A DNA stretch of 64,000 nt from Pseudomonas gozinkensis (GTDB taxonomy: Bacteria; Pseudomonadota; Gammaproteobacteria; Pseudomonadales; Pseudomonadaceae). The stretch lies in contig NZ_CP062253.1 of assembly GCF_014863585.1 (NCBI RefSeq), positions 6,252,001-6,316,000 on the forward strand, read 5' to 3'. A model generated the notes under the pieces. The model ran no database searches. It saw nothing but the letters and a program-made list of their open reading frames with translations, and was not told where the DNA came from. The position numbers were made by a program, and so were the translations under genes. Position 1 is the first letter of the stretch. Each line of letters begins with the position of its first letter. Below, piece after piece: positions 22,289-31,254 of the stretch.

Positions 22289-22957
22289 ATGAGCAAAAAA
22301 GTTGCAGTGATCCTGTCCGGTTGCGGCGTGTACGACGGCGCCGAGATCCACGAGAGTGTCATCACCCTGTTGCGCCTCGACCAGCGCGGCGCCCAGGTAC
22401 AGTGCTTCGCCCCGAACATCGCGCAATTGCATGTGATCAACCACCTGACCGGTGAAGAAATGCCCGAATCGCGCAACGTGCTGGTGGAATCGGCACGCAT
22501 CGCCCGGGGCGACGTCAAGGACCTGCGCGAGGCCGATGTCGAGGACTTCGATGCGCTGATCGTGCCCGGCGGTTTCGGTGCGGCGAAGAACCTGTCGAAC
22601 TTCGCCATCGAAGGCGCCGGCTGCACGGTGCAGCCGGAAGTGCTGGCGCTGGCCGAAGCCTTTGCCGAAGCGGGCAAGCCTGTTGGCCTGATCTGCATCT
22701 CGCCGGCGCTGGCCGCGAAAATCTACGGCCCCGGCGTGACCTGCACCATCGGCAACGACGCCGACACCGCCGCCGCCATGAACAAGATGGGCGCCACCCA
22801 CGAAGACTGCGCAGTGACCGACATCATCGAAGACAAGGCGCGCAAACTGGTGACCACCCCGGCGTACATGCTGGCGCAGACAATCAGCGAGGCGGCTTCG
22901 GGGATCAACAAGCTGGTGGATCGGGTGCTTGAGCTGACTCACGAAAACGACGCCTAA
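22289..22957 (+). CDS. elbB: Isoprenoid biosynthesis glyoxalase ElbB
   Basis: 222 residues of the DJ-1/PfpI superfamily. MSKKVAVILSGCGVYDGAEI and IVPGGFGAAKNLSNFA are characteristic of ElbB, as is the catalytic cysteine in GLICISPAL. The E. coli protein has glyoxalase III activity and its gene was linked to isoprenoid yields; the physiological role is unclear. GGAGAGAAACCC precedes the ATG. A REP pair follows. Confidence 0.92.
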   Translation: MSKKVAVILSGCGVYDGAEIHESVITLLRLDQRGAQVQCFAPNIAQLHVINHLTGEEMPESRNVLVESARIARGDVKDLREADVEDFDALIVPGGFGAAKNLSNFAIEGAGCTVQPEVLALAEAFAEAGKPVGLICISPALAAKIYGPGVTCTIGNDADTAAAMNKMGATHEDCAVTDIIEDKARKLVTTPAYMLAQTISEAASGINKLVDRVLELTHENDA

Positions 22958-22987
22958 GCCCCTCTTCCACTGGATCAATACTGAACC

Positions 22988-23078
22988 CTGTGGGAGCGAG
23001 CTTGCTCGCGAAAGCGATGGGCCATTCAATATTGTGTTGTTTGGCCTGACGCCTTCGCGAGCAAGCTCGCTCCCACAG
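22988..23078. repeat. REP pair, GCGAGC type, inverted
   Basis: CTGTGGGAGCGAGCTTGCTC at 22988 and the inverted copy ending at 23078. It uses the GCGAGC core, not the GCGGGC core seen after the ABC operon. Confidence 0.85.
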
Positions 23079-23092
23079 GTCTTGTATGAGGC

Positions 23093-23548
23093 TCAGGACT
23101 GGCGCGCCAGCCGCGTCAGGATCCGGTCCAGCGCATTGGCGAACGCCTGCTTCTCCCGGTCACCGAACGGCGCGGGGCCGCCACTGACCTGGCCCTGCTC
23201 ACGCAGATCGGTGAACAGGTTGCGTGTCGCCAGCCGTTCACCCATGTTCTGCGCGTCGAACTCCTTGCCTCGCGGGTCCAGCGCTGCAACGCCCTTCTTC
23301 ACCAGCCGATCGGCCAGCGGAATGTCGCTGCAGATCACCAGTTCGCCCGGCACCGCATGCTCCACCAGATAATCATCCGCCGCATCGGGGCCACTCGGCA
23401 CCACGATCAACTTGACGATCGCCAGCGCCGGTTTGCTCTGCGGCTGCCCCGCCACCATCACCACTTCGAAGCGGCGCTTGAGGGCGAACTTGACCACCAG
23501 CTCCTTGGCCATCTTCGGGCAGGCGTCGGCATCGATCCATACGCGCAT
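23093..23548 (-). CDS. DUF188 (YaiI/YqxD) family protein
   Basis: 151 residues from the ATG at 23548 (MRVWIDADACP, the hallmark N terminus with paired aspartates). ICSDIPLADRLVKKG and the FADNAL-like C-terminal helix FANALDRILTRL are also conserved. The fold resembles PIN-type nucleases, but no activity is established. A 14-residue upstream extension lies partly in a REP and is not used. Confidence 0.9.
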   Translation of the reverse strand: MRVWIDADACPKMAKELVVKFALKRRFEVVMVAGQPQSKPALAIVKLIVVPSGPDAADDYLVEHAVPGELVICSDIPLADRLVKKGVAALDPRGKEFDAQNMGERLATRNLFTDLREQGQVSGGPAPFGDREKQAFANALDRILTRLARQS

Positions 23549-23567
23549 GTTTTCTACCTCCAAAAAA

Positions 23568-23632
23568 TTCGCGAGCAAGCTCGCTCCCACAGATTACGCA
23601 CCAACCCTGTGGGAGCGAGCTTGCTCGCGAAT
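23568..23632. repeat. REP pair, GCGAGC type, short spacer
   Basis: TTCGCGAGCAAGCTCGCTCC at 23568 faces CTGTGGGAGCGAGCTTGCTC ending near 23632 with only 14 bases between, a potential long hairpin between the FTR1 and DUF188 genes on the minus strand. Confidence 0.85.
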
Positions 23633-23651
23633 ATGAGCGCAGCGAATGCCT

Positions 23652-25550
23652 TTAAGCAGCAGTCACCCTACGTTTTTCAGCCACCCAGCTACGGCCATAC
23701 AGCACGATGATCGCCGCAATCGCCACAGCCTGCGCCGTCAGCGAGTACGCATCGGCATGAATCCCCAGCCAGTCGAAATCGAAGAACGCCACCGGCCGGG
23801 TGCCGAAGATCCCGGCTTCCTGCAACGCCTTCACGCCGTGGCCGGCGAACACCACCGACAGCGCGCAGAGCAGTGCCGCGTTGATGCTGAAGAACAGCGT
23901 CAGCGGCAATTTCGCCGAGCCGCGCAGGATCACCCACGCCAGACCGAACAGCAACACCAGCGCCGTCGCACCGCCGGCGAGTACCGCGTTATGCCCGGCG
24001 GGACCGGCCTGCAGCCACAGGGTTTCGTAGAACAGGATCACTTCGAACAGCTCGCGGTACACCGAGAAGAACGCCAGGATCGCAAACCCGAAACGCCCGC
24101 CTCCGCCCACCAGACTCTGCTTGATGTAATCCTGCCAGGCCGCCGCGTGCCGACGGTCGTGCATCCACACGCCGAGCCACAACACCATGACGCTGGCGAA
24201 CAGCGCCGTGGCGCCTTCGAGCAGCTCACGCTGGGAGCCGCTGACATCGATCACATATGCCGCCAACGCCCAAGTGCCGAGACCGGCGAGCAGCGCCAGC
24301 CCCCAGCCGACGTTGACGCTGCGCACCGCCGATTGCTGGCCGGTGTTGCGCAGAAACGCGAGGATCGCCGCCAACACCAGAATCGCTTCCAGACCTTCGC
24401 GCAGCAGAATCAGCAGCCCGGAAATGTAGCTCAGCGACCAGCTCAGCCCGTCGCTGCCCAGCAGGCCGGCGGATTCCGTGAGTTTGGCCTTGGCCGCGTC
24501 GAGACGCTGTTCGGCCTGCTCCACCGGCAAACCGTCCTGCAACGATTGCCGATAGGCCATCAGGGATTTTTCGGTGTCCTTGCGCACGTTGGCGTCGACG
24601 TTGTCCAGCGAGCTTTCGACCAGCTCGAAGCCTTCCAGATACGCCGCCACCGACAGGTCATAGGCCTGATCGTGTTCACCGGCGCGGTACGCCGCCAGGC
24701 TCTTGTCCAACGTCGCAGCGGTGTAGTCGAGCAACTGCGCCGGGCCACGCTTGACCTGCGGCGGCTGCGCCCGTTGTACACGGAAGATCGCGGCGGCTTC
24801 AGGGCCTTCGGCGGCCTGCACTTCGGCCGGGGTCTGGCGGGCCAGATCGGCGATGTTGTAGGTCTTGTCGGATTTGGCCGTGGCCGGATCGGCGCTGAAC
24901 TGCGCGATATAGGTCGCCAGATCCCAGCGCTGACGGTCATCCAGCTGATCGGCGAAGGCTGGCATGTCAGTGCCTTCCACGCCCTGGCCGAGAGTGCTGT
25001 AGATCGCGTACAGGCTCAGGTGATCCATCCGCGCAGCGTCGCGCAGGTTGGCTGGCGGCGGCGTCATGCCGAGACCCGCCGGACCGTCGCCGGCACCTGC
25101 GTCGCCGTGGCATACCGAGCAGTTTTGCGCATACAGCGGCGCGCCACGGGCCGGGTCTGGCGTGATGATGGGAGCCTGGCTGACTTCATAGGCCACTGCC
25201 AGTTTCGCCCCCAGTTGCCGGGCCTGACGGGCGACGTCCGCGCCGTCCTGTTTCGCCGTGATCGCGGCGTGCAACGCAGTGACGCCCTGTTCCAGCGCCG
25301 CTTTTTCCGGCTTGGCCGGCAGGCCGGCGATCAGCCCTTGCAGCACCTGGGTGAATTCCAGTTGCTCGCGGTATTCACCGTCGTCGATGACCTTGCCTGC
25401 CTCTACCGTCGGCGGGTAATCGGCGCTGATGTAATCGAGCAGGTGCAGCGCTTGCGGCGCGCCTTCCACAGTGTCGGCCAGCAGATTGAAGCTGCTCAGG
25501 GCGCACAACGGGAACACCAGCCAGGCCAGAAATCGGGACGCGGCAGTCAT
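23652..25550 (-). CDS. Cytochrome c / FTR1 family iron permease
   Basis: 632 residues. A signal peptide (residues 1-25) leads to a cytochrome c domain with haem site CSVCH (Cys144, Cys147, His148) and axial Met196 in GTDMPAF. A helical linker follows, then the FTR1 membrane domain with REGLE (384-388), RELLE (441-445) and RELFE (499-503), the glutamate motifs that bind ferric iron. The fusion suggests that ferrous iron is oxidised in the periplasm by the haem domain and passed to the permease. I see no convincing Fur box in the 167 bp upstream. Confidence 0.92.
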   Translation of the reverse strand: MTAASRFLAWLVFPLCALSSFNLLADTVEGAPQALHLLDYISADYPPTVEAGKVIDDGEYREQLEFTQVLQGLIAGLPAKPEKAALEQGVTALHAAITAKQDGADVARQARQLGAKLAVAYEVSQAPIITPDPARGAPLYAQNCSVCHGDAGAGDGPAGLGMTPPPANLRDAARMDHLSLYAIYSTLGQGVEGTDMPAFADQLDDRQRWDLATYIAQFSADPATAKSDKTYNIADLARQTPAEVQAAEGPEAAAIFRVQRAQPPQVKRGPAQLLDYTAATLDKSLAAYRAGEHDQAYDLSVAAYLEGFELVESSLDNVDANVRKDTEKSLMAYRQSLQDGLPVEQAEQRLDAAKAKLTESAGLLGSDGLSWSLSYISGLLILLREGLEAILVLAAILAFLRNTGQQSAVRSVNVGWGLALLAGLGTWALAAYVIDVSGSQRELLEGATALFASVMVLWLGVWMHDRRHAAAWQDYIKQSLVGGGGRFGFAILAFFSVYRELFEVILFYETLWLQAGPAGHNAVLAGGATALVLLFGLAWVILRGSAKLPLTLFFSINAALLCALSVVFAGHGVKALQEAGIFGTRPVAFFDFDWLGIHADAYSLTAQAVAIAAIIVLYGRSWVAEKRRVTAA

Positions 25551-25667
25551 GAATGAGTCTCAAGTGGAAATGCGAAGTTACATATTGTTCACGTCGATGA
25601 AGATCGACTCAAGCTTTCTCGGTGGTTTGACGAATGATCTTCGCTGCTCAACGCCAATACTCATCCC

Positions 25668-25673
25668 TATAAT
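25668..25673 (+). promoter_or_regulatory. Candidate -10 box of the lipoprotein cluster
   Basis: Perfect TATAAT in CCTATAATGCCGGCGCG, 45 bp before the first COG3014 gene. The -35 region is poor. A near-identical block precedes the second paralogue. Confidence 0.45.
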
Positions 25674-25717
25674 GCCGGCGCGTCCCGCCGTTTCCGTTCA
25701 AGGAAGAATCGCTGCCC

Positions 25718-27088
25718 ATGCGCAGATACCTGCTGCTTTCATTGCTCATCAGCGCCGTCCTGCATCTGAGCGGGTGCGCCGCCTACCGCAATTACGACCG
25801 GGAAATGCAGCAGACCAACGACCGGTTGATGCAGGCCGATTTTCAGGGCGCCCTTGATTTGCTGGAGTGGAACAACCCCTGGGAAGACAAGGATCTGCTG
25901 TATTACTTCGAAAAGGGCTCGATCCTCAGCTTCGCCAACGCCCGCGCCCAGAGCCAGATAGCCTGGCGCAGCGCCGACCGGATGGTGTTCCAGCGCGAAG
26001 AAGCGGTACCTTCCGCGCCCATGAAGCTGCTCAACCGCTTCGCCTATGAAATGGGCACCATGCTGGTCAACGACAAGCTCAGTCGCTACGAAGGCTACGA
26101 CTACGAAAAGGTCATGCTGACCACACAGATGGCCCTCAACCAGCTGGCCGAAAGTGATTTCGACAGCGCCCGGGCGGACATCAAGAAAACCCATGAGCGC
26201 GAAACCCTGATCGCCCGCCAGCGAGAACGCCAGTACGAAGAACTTGAAGAGCAGGCCAAGGCTCAGGGTATCGTCGTTCACTACAAAGACCTGAAAGGCT
26301 ATCCGGTCGCCACTCTCGATGCGCCGGCGGTCATTGAGTTGAAGAACGGTTACCAGAGTGCCTTCAGCCACTATCTGGCCGGATTCGCCTACGAAGCACT
26401 GGGCGAGCGAGGCCTGGCCGCGCCGGGTTATCGCCAGGCGATCGAGTTGCGCCCGAACACGCCCTTCCTCGAACAGGCGCTGCGCAATCTCGACCAGCCG
26501 CCCAAAGCCGATGAAAGCGACGTGCTGATCGTCGTTCAGAGTGGTCTGGCACCGGCCCGCAGTTCGGTCAGCGTACCTATTCCGGTTCGGCTCAATGAAA
26601 CCCTGGTCATCACCGCGCCGATCTCGTTTCCCATTCTGGTGCCGGACACCGTCACACCGGCGTTCGACCACATCCTGGTGGATGGCCGCAAACGGCCGCT
26701 GACCGTGATCAACAGCGTCACCGACATGGCGTTTCGTACGCTGCGCGACGACATGCCGGCGATCATTTCCCGGGCGATGTTCCGCGCCAACATGGCCGCC
26801 ATTTCCCAGGCTCAGGAGAATGAACGCAATCCGGCCAAGGCCTCGCTGGTGGTGACGGAACACGATCCGTTTGAAGAAGCCGACACCCGTACCTGGCGCA
26901 CCTTGCCGGACAAGACCCTGGTGGCACGGGTACGCCTCAAAAAAGGCAACCACCAGTTCAGTGCGCCCAATGCACCGGGAGCAGCGCCGGTCACCTTGCG
27001 TATCGACCGCGATCATCAGTTGATCAACCTGCGGGTTTTGAGCGACGTGGCCAACGTCATCGGCAATGCCAGACTGCCCGACAAATAA
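25718..27088 (+). CDS. COG3014 family outer-membrane lipoprotein, copy 1
   Basis: 456 residues. The lipobox LSGC places the acylated cysteine at 20. Tetratricopeptide-like helices fill residues 30-270 (LLYYFEKGSILSFA; YEGYDYEKVMLTTQMALNQL; AFSHYLAGFAYEALGERGLA), followed by a beta-rich C-terminal half. The family has no assigned biochemical role; homologues sit beside lpoB-like genes, suggesting work at the cell envelope. It is a clear paralogue of the next gene, sharing long identical runs such as RYEGYDYEKVMLTTQMALN. Confidence 0.88.
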   Translation: MRRYLLLSLLISAVLHLSGCAAYRNYDREMQQTNDRLMQADFQGALDLLEWNNPWEDKDLLYYFEKGSILSFANARAQSQIAWRSADRMVFQREEAVPSAPMKLLNRFAYEMGTMLVNDKLSRYEGYDYEKVMLTTQMALNQLAESDFDSARADIKKTHERETLIARQRERQYEELEEQAKAQGIVVHYKDLKGYPVATLDAPAVIELKNGYQSAFSHYLAGFAYEALGERGLAAPGYRQAIELRPNTPFLEQALRNLDQPPKADESDVLIVVQSGLAPARSSVSVPIPVRLNETLVITAPISFPILVPDTVTPAFDHILVDGRKRPLTVINSVTDMAFRTLRDDMPAIISRAMFRANMAAISQAQENERNPAKASLVVTEHDPFEEADTRTWRTLPDKTLVARVRLKKGNHQFSAPNAPGAAPVTLRIDRDHQLINLRVLSDVANVIGNARLPDK

Positions 27089-27145
27089 TGGCACCCAACT
27101 AACCGGTGCAATTAAAAAGCTATTACATAGCCAGCATCGCCCGCT

Positions 27146-27151
27146 TATAAT
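27146..27151 (+). promoter_or_regulatory. Candidate -10 box before the second COG3014 paralogue
   Basis: TATAAT in CTTATAATGCCGCGCCC, matching the block before copy 1, so the promoter seems to have been duplicated with the gene. The 139-bp leader contains a TCCTC-TTTTTAT-GAGGA hairpin near 27,190. Confidence 0.45.
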
Positions 27152-27290
27152 GCCGCGCCCGCGCTATCGCGTTACGGCATTAAAGCTCCTCTTTTTATGA
27201 GGAATTGGCAGGAGGCCAGTGCCACTGCCGATCGGTCCCAGCAGCCCGACCCGCACCCGAGGCTGTCGCTACTCATGGAAGAAGTACCCC

Positions 27291-28685
27291 ATGGCATTTC
27301 GCGCCCCCACTCTGATCGCGCTCAGCGCTGTCACCCTGCTGTCCGGCTGTTCGGCGTTTCGCAACTACGATTCCGAACTGGCCCAGACCAACCAGCAACT
27401 GGCCACCGGCAACGTCGACGCTGCTCTGACCCTGTTGGAAAAGAACAACACCGGCCCGGACAAAGACCTGCTCTATTACTTCGAGAAGGGTGAACTGCTG
27501 CGCGCCAAGGGCGATCTGTCCGGCAGCCAGAACGCCTGGACCAGCGCCGACCAGGTAGTGGGCAAGTGGGAAGATTCGGTCAAGCTCGACACCGACAAGT
27601 ACCTGGCCCAGTTCGGCAGTTTCCTGGTCAACGACAAGGTGCGTCGCTACGAAGGCTACGACTACGAAAAAGTCATGCTGACCACGCAGATGGCCCTGAA
27701 CCTGCTGGCGGTCAACGATTTCGACGGCGCCCGCACCGCGATCAAGAAGACTCACGAGCGTGAAGCGGTGATCGCCGACCTGCGCGACAAGGAATACCTC
27801 AAGAGCGAAGAGGAAGCCGAGAAGGAAGGCGTCAAGACCCAATACAAGGACTTGCAGGGCTACCCGGTCGCCAGCCTCGACGCGCCGGAAGTGGTCGGCC
27901 TGAAAAACAGCTACCAGAGTGCGTTCAGCCATTACCTGGCCGGCTTCGTCTATGAAGCCCTGGGCGAGAAAGACCTCGCTGCGCCGGGCTATCGCAAGGC
28001 TGCCGAGCTGCGCCCGAACACCCCGCTGCTGGAGCAGGCGCTGGTCAACCTCGACAAGCCGGCCAAGAGCGACGACAGCGACATCCTGATCGTGGTGCAA
28101 AGCGGCCTGGCGCCGGCCCGCGATTCGATCCGCATCCCGCTGCCGCTGCCGATCTCCAACAGTGTGGTGATCACGCCGCTGTCATTCCCGGTGATCAAGC
28201 CTGACACTTCCACCGCGCCATTCGCGCAGATCGGTGTCGATGGCCAACAGGTCGACCTGACCGCACTGAACAGCACCACCGCCATGTCCCGCCGCGCCCT
28301 GCGCGATGACATGCCGGGGATCATCCTGCGCACCACCGTGCGTGCGATCACCAAAGGTGTGGCGCAGAAGAAGATCAACGAAACCAACCCGCTGGCGGGT
28401 CTGGCCGTCGGTATTTCTTCAGCTGTGCTCGAAGGTGCCGATACCCGTACGTGGCGCACCCTGCCGGACACCACACAAGTGGTACGTCTGCGCCTGAAAA
28501 AGGGCGAGCACCAGGTGACTCTGCCGAGCGCCGTCGGTGGATCGCAGGTCAAGGTCACTGTCGATCAGCGTTATCAGGTGATCACCCTGCGCGCCGTCGG
28601 CAATCAGGTGTTCGCTGCCGGCATCGCCGCCCACGTCACCCCGAGCGCTGGCGCCACCGCTGTGGCCAGCCTCAAACAACCTTAA
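27291..28685 (+). CDS. COG3014 family outer-membrane lipoprotein, copy 2
   Basis: 464 residues from the ATG at 27291; an earlier in-frame start would bury the lipobox. LLSGC gives lipid Cys20. The helical-repeat half and beta-rich half match copy 1 throughout, including DSDILIVVQSGLAPARDSI and GADTRTWRTLPDTTQVVRLRLKKGEHQ. The C terminus is longer by an Ala/Thr-rich tail. It starts a run of four closely spaced genes (15, 36 and 3 bp apart), so it is the likely head of an operon. Confidence 0.88.
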   Translation: MAFRAPTLIALSAVTLLSGCSAFRNYDSELAQTNQQLATGNVDAALTLLEKNNTGPDKDLLYYFEKGELLRAKGDLSGSQNAWTSADQVVGKWEDSVKLDTDKYLAQFGSFLVNDKVRRYEGYDYEKVMLTTQMALNLLAVNDFDGARTAIKKTHEREAVIADLRDKEYLKSEEEAEKEGVKTQYKDLQGYPVASLDAPEVVGLKNSYQSAFSHYLAGFVYEALGEKDLAAPGYRKAAELRPNTPLLEQALVNLDKPAKSDDSDILIVVQSGLAPARDSIRIPLPLPISNSVVITPLSFPVIKPDTSTAPFAQIGVDGQQVDLTALNSTTAMSRRALRDDMPGIILRTTVRAITKGVAQKKINETNPLAGLAVGISSAVLEGADTRTWRTLPDTTQVVRLRLKKGEHQVTLPSAVGGSQVKVTVDQRYQVITLRAVGNQVFAAGIAAHVTPSAGATAVASLKQP

Positions 28686-28700
28686 GAACGGAGTCTTTGC

Positions 28701-29075
28701 ATGCGCTTCAAACTCATCGCCGTCGCCGCCCTCGCCCTGCTGGCGAGCGGCTGCGCCACCCCGCCACCACCGGAGCCGGGCAGTGCCGCGAGCAAGGTCG
28801 TGGCCATGGGCCCGCAGAAACACATCGTGGTCGGCGCGATGCGCGTGGCCCGCGAAAACGGCTTCATGACCGTCAACGTGCAGTTGAGCAACACCCTCAA
28901 CAGCAACAAGACGTTCTACTACCGCTTCGCCTGGCTCGGCCCGGAAGGTTTCCCGATCGCCGAAGAAGAAGTCTGGAAGAGCCAGATGATGTACGGCGCC
29001 CAGACCAGCTTCATCCAGGGCATCGCCCCGACACCGAAAGCCGTGGATTTCCGTCTGGAACTCAAGACGCCTTAA
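28701..29075 (+). CDS. YcfL-like (DUF1425) lipoprotein
   Basis: 124 residues. LLASGC gives lipid Cys18. The mature domain with FMTVNVQLSNTLNSNKTFYYRF and FPIAEEEVWKSQMM matches DUF1425. In enterics ycfL lies directly before lpoB, and the same order is kept here. AACGGAG precedes the ATG. Function unknown; a role with the LpoB-like neighbour is inferred from gene order. Confidence 0.85.
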   Translation: MRFKLIAVAALALLASGCATPPPPEPGSAASKVVAMGPQKHIVVGAMRVARENGFMTVNVQLSNTLNSNKTFYYRFAWLGPEGFPIAEEEVWKSQMMYGAQTSFIQGIAPTPKAVDFRLELKTP

Positions 29076-29111
29076 GCCCGACACCCTATTCCCGATTCAG
29101 AGAGCATTCCC

Positions 29112-29699
29112 ATGTTTGCACGCTTTTCCTTCATCGCCGTCATCGCCCTGCTGGCCAGCGGTTGCGCCAACACTTCGCCGACCCTGGGCAGCAAGAACAT
29201 CAGCTACGGCGACACCAAGGCCGTTGAAACCGTGACCAACGAGTTCGGTTCGACCGACCTGCAGATGATCGCCGAATCGATGACCCGCTCGATGGCCCAG
29301 TCCGGCATCCTGCAAGGTCGCCCCGTGGTTCAGGTCTATGACGTGAAGAACAAGACCAGCGAGTACATCGACACCCGTGAAATCACCACCAGCATCAAGA
29401 CTCAGCTGATGAAGACCGGCGTGGCCCGCTTCGCCAGCGACAACACTGCCATGCAGAGCCAGGTCGACCAGCTCAAGCTGCAAAACCAGAGCGGCCTGTA
29501 CAAGAAGAGCACCGTAGCCAAGACCGGCAACATGATCGCGGCCAAATACCGTCTTGAAGGTTCGATCAGCTCGATCGTCAAGCGCAGCAGCGACTACAAG
29601 GACGTCTTCTACAAATTCAGCCTGCAACTGATCGACGTTGAAAGCGGTCTGGCCGAGTGGATGGACGAGAAAGAGATCCGCAAAACCACGGAGCGTTAA
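29112..29699 (+). CDS. LpoB-like lipoprotein
   Basis: 195 residues, lipobox LLASGC with Cys18. The mature part has the LpoB/CsgG N-terminal-like fold: STDLQMIAESMTRSMAQSG, VVQVYDVKNKTSEYIDTREI and AAKYRLEGSISSIVKRSSDY. In E. coli LpoB activates PBP1b from the outer membrane. In P. aeruginosa that task is done by the unrelated LpoP, so the name describes family, not proven role. The long disordered spanner of E. coli LpoB is absent, which weakens the PBP-activator reading. Confidence 0.8.
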   Translation: MFARFSFIAVIALLASGCANTSPTLGSKNISYGDTKAVETVTNEFGSTDLQMIAESMTRSMAQSGILQGRPVVQVYDVKNKTSEYIDTREITTSIKTQLMKTGVARFASDNTAMQSQVDQLKLQNQSGLYKKSTVAKTGNMIAAKYRLEGSISSIVKRSSDYKDVFYKFSLQLIDVESGLAEWMDEKEIRKTTER

Positions 29700-29702
29700 T
29701 CG

Positions 29703-30446
29703 ATGCGCACATGGATTGGCATGATGGCCCTGGCTTGTGCGTTCAGCGTGCAAGCGGCCCCGAAAGTCGCGGTGACGGACCTGGCGTACCAGGAACGTGT
29801 GGAGCAATACATCCACATCGTTTCGTCGAAGAGCAATTATCGCGAGGGCTATTACAGCGCCAGCGGTTCTTCGAGCTACAACGAGTTCGAAGCCAACACC
29901 AGCTACATCGAACAGGCCGAGCTGCGTAAATTCACCGGCGACATCAAAGGTGAAATCCTGCGTACCGGCATGTTCCAGTTGATCCAGGGCACGCCGTACA
30001 CGGCGTCGTCCAAGGGTGACATCTACGATGTGATCAAGCGGATCAAGGCCGGCAACTTCAAGGGCGCCGACTATGTGCTGTTCGGCACGGTGTCGGACAT
30101 CGACTTCACCCAGGACGTGAACGAGCTGGCGAACACCGACAGCTATTCCGCCGTGCTGGGCCTGACGCTGGTGGCCGACTTCAGCCTGATCAACACCAAG
30201 ACCTTCGAAATCACTTCGGCCTTCACGGCGATGGGTGAAGCGCAGGACACCAAACTGGTGAACCACCGCGACATCAAGATCTCGCTGAACCGCCCACGGG
30301 TGGTGCGTGACGTTTCGAAAGCGCTGGGCGAAGACGTGGCCGGACAGCTGAGCATGCAGCTCGGCGGTGGCGGTTACGAACAACCGCGTGAAACGCAGCA
30401 ACGCAACAATCTGCCGCGCGATACCGCGCCGGTGATTCTGCGCTGA
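29703..30446 (+). CDS. Secreted LpoB/CsgG-like protein
   Basis: 247 residues, three bases after the LpoB-like stop. A cleavable signal peptide ends at FSVQA (residue 18); no lipobox. The body resembles the CsgG/LpoB nucleotide-binding-like fold: PKVAVTDLAYQE, EQAELRKFTGDIKGEILRTG, KGADYVLFGTVSDIDF. It is probably a periplasmic partner of the upstream lipoproteins. Last gene of the cluster, followed by a strong terminator. Confidence 0.78.
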   Translation: MRTWIGMMALACAFSVQAAPKVAVTDLAYQERVEQYIHIVSSKSNYREGYYSASGSSSYNEFEANTSYIEQAELRKFTGDIKGEILRTGMFQLIQGTPYTASSKGDIYDVIKRIKAGNFKGADYVLFGTVSDIDFTQDVNELANTDSYSAVLGLTLVADFSLINTKTFEITSAFTAMGEAQDTKLVNHRDIKISLNRPRVVRDVSKALGEDVAGQLSMQLGGGGYEQPRETQQRNNLPRDTAPVILR

Positions 30447-30462
30447 TCGACAGCCGTAAACG

Positions 30463-30493
30463 AAAAAGGCGACCTGCAAAGGTCGCCTTTTTT
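30463..30493 (+). terminator. Terminator of the lipoprotein cluster, also facing the LysE-type gene
   Basis: AAAAAGGCGACC-TGCAAA-GGTCGCCTTTTTT hairpin 16 bp after the last lipoprotein gene and 13 bp past the convergent exporter gene. Confidence 0.9.
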
Positions 30494-30506
30494 GTGCCTT
30501 TACGCT

Positions 30507-31139
30507 TTACGCGGCAGCTTTGCGCAACGTCGCCATGAACGCCGCCGCACCGATGAACAGCCCGGCAAACGTGCGGTTCATGCGTTTCTGCTGGGTCGGT
30601 GTACGCAACAGACGCAGCACCTTTGAAGCCAGACCGGTGTAGCCGGCCATGACGATCAGGTCGACCGCAATCATGGTCACGCCGATCACCACGTACTGGA
30701 TCAGCAGTGGCGCATGCGGGTTGATGAACTGCGGCAGCACCGCGAGCATGAACACCAGGGCCTTGGGGTTGCTGATGTTCACCAGAAAGCCACGGAACAC
30801 CAGGGCCAACGGTTTGCCGATCGGCCGAACCGCCGCGTCGTCACTCATGTCCATCGGCAGTGCGCGCCATTGCTTGATCGCGAGATAGACCAGGTAGGCG
30901 ACACCGAACCATTTGATCGCATGGAACGCGGTGGCCGAAGCAGTGAGGATCGCGCCGACACCGGCGCCGACGATGGCGATCTGCACAGCCAGGCCGATCT
31001 GCAGGCCCAGGGCGTTCCAGTAACCGCGCCAGAAACCGTATTGCAGACCGCTGGACATCGACGCAATGGCGCCGGCACCCGGAGAAAGACTGATCACCCA
31101 GCAGGCGGCAAAGAACGCCAGCCATGTTTGAAGCTCCAT
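30507..31139 (-). CDS. LysE/RhtB family amino acid exporter
   Basis: 210 residues from the ATG at 31139; the 33-residue extension upstream is not hydrophobic and is not family-like. Six membrane helices; the N-terminal SPGAGAIASMSSGLQYGFWRG and GFLVNISNPKALVFMLAVLPQ are RhtB-group signatures. Members export homoserine, threonine or similar amino acids; the substrate is not determined. Confidence 0.9.
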   Translation of the reverse strand: MELQTWLAFFAACWVISLSPGAGAIASMSSGLQYGFWRGYWNALGLQIGLAVQIAIVGAGVGAILTASATAFHAIKWFGVAYLVYLAIKQWRALPMDMSDDAAVRPIGKPLALVFRGFLVNISNPKALVFMLAVLPQFINPHAPLLIQYVVIGVTMIAVDLIVMAGYTGLASKVLRLLRTPTQQKRMNRTFAGLFIGAAAFMATLRKAAA

Positions 31140-31254
31140 CGCACACCTCGACTTCGGACTCGTGACAATCCTCAAAGCTAATGCGGATTTGGCTGGATGA
31201 CTACCGATTTTTTGCAGGATGTTGCGGCCGCCGACCAATGTGGCCGGCGCCCGA

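Noticed and set aside
25551..25717. Fur box before the FTR1 gene
   Set aside because: No stretch matches the GATAATGATAATCATTATC pattern well enough.
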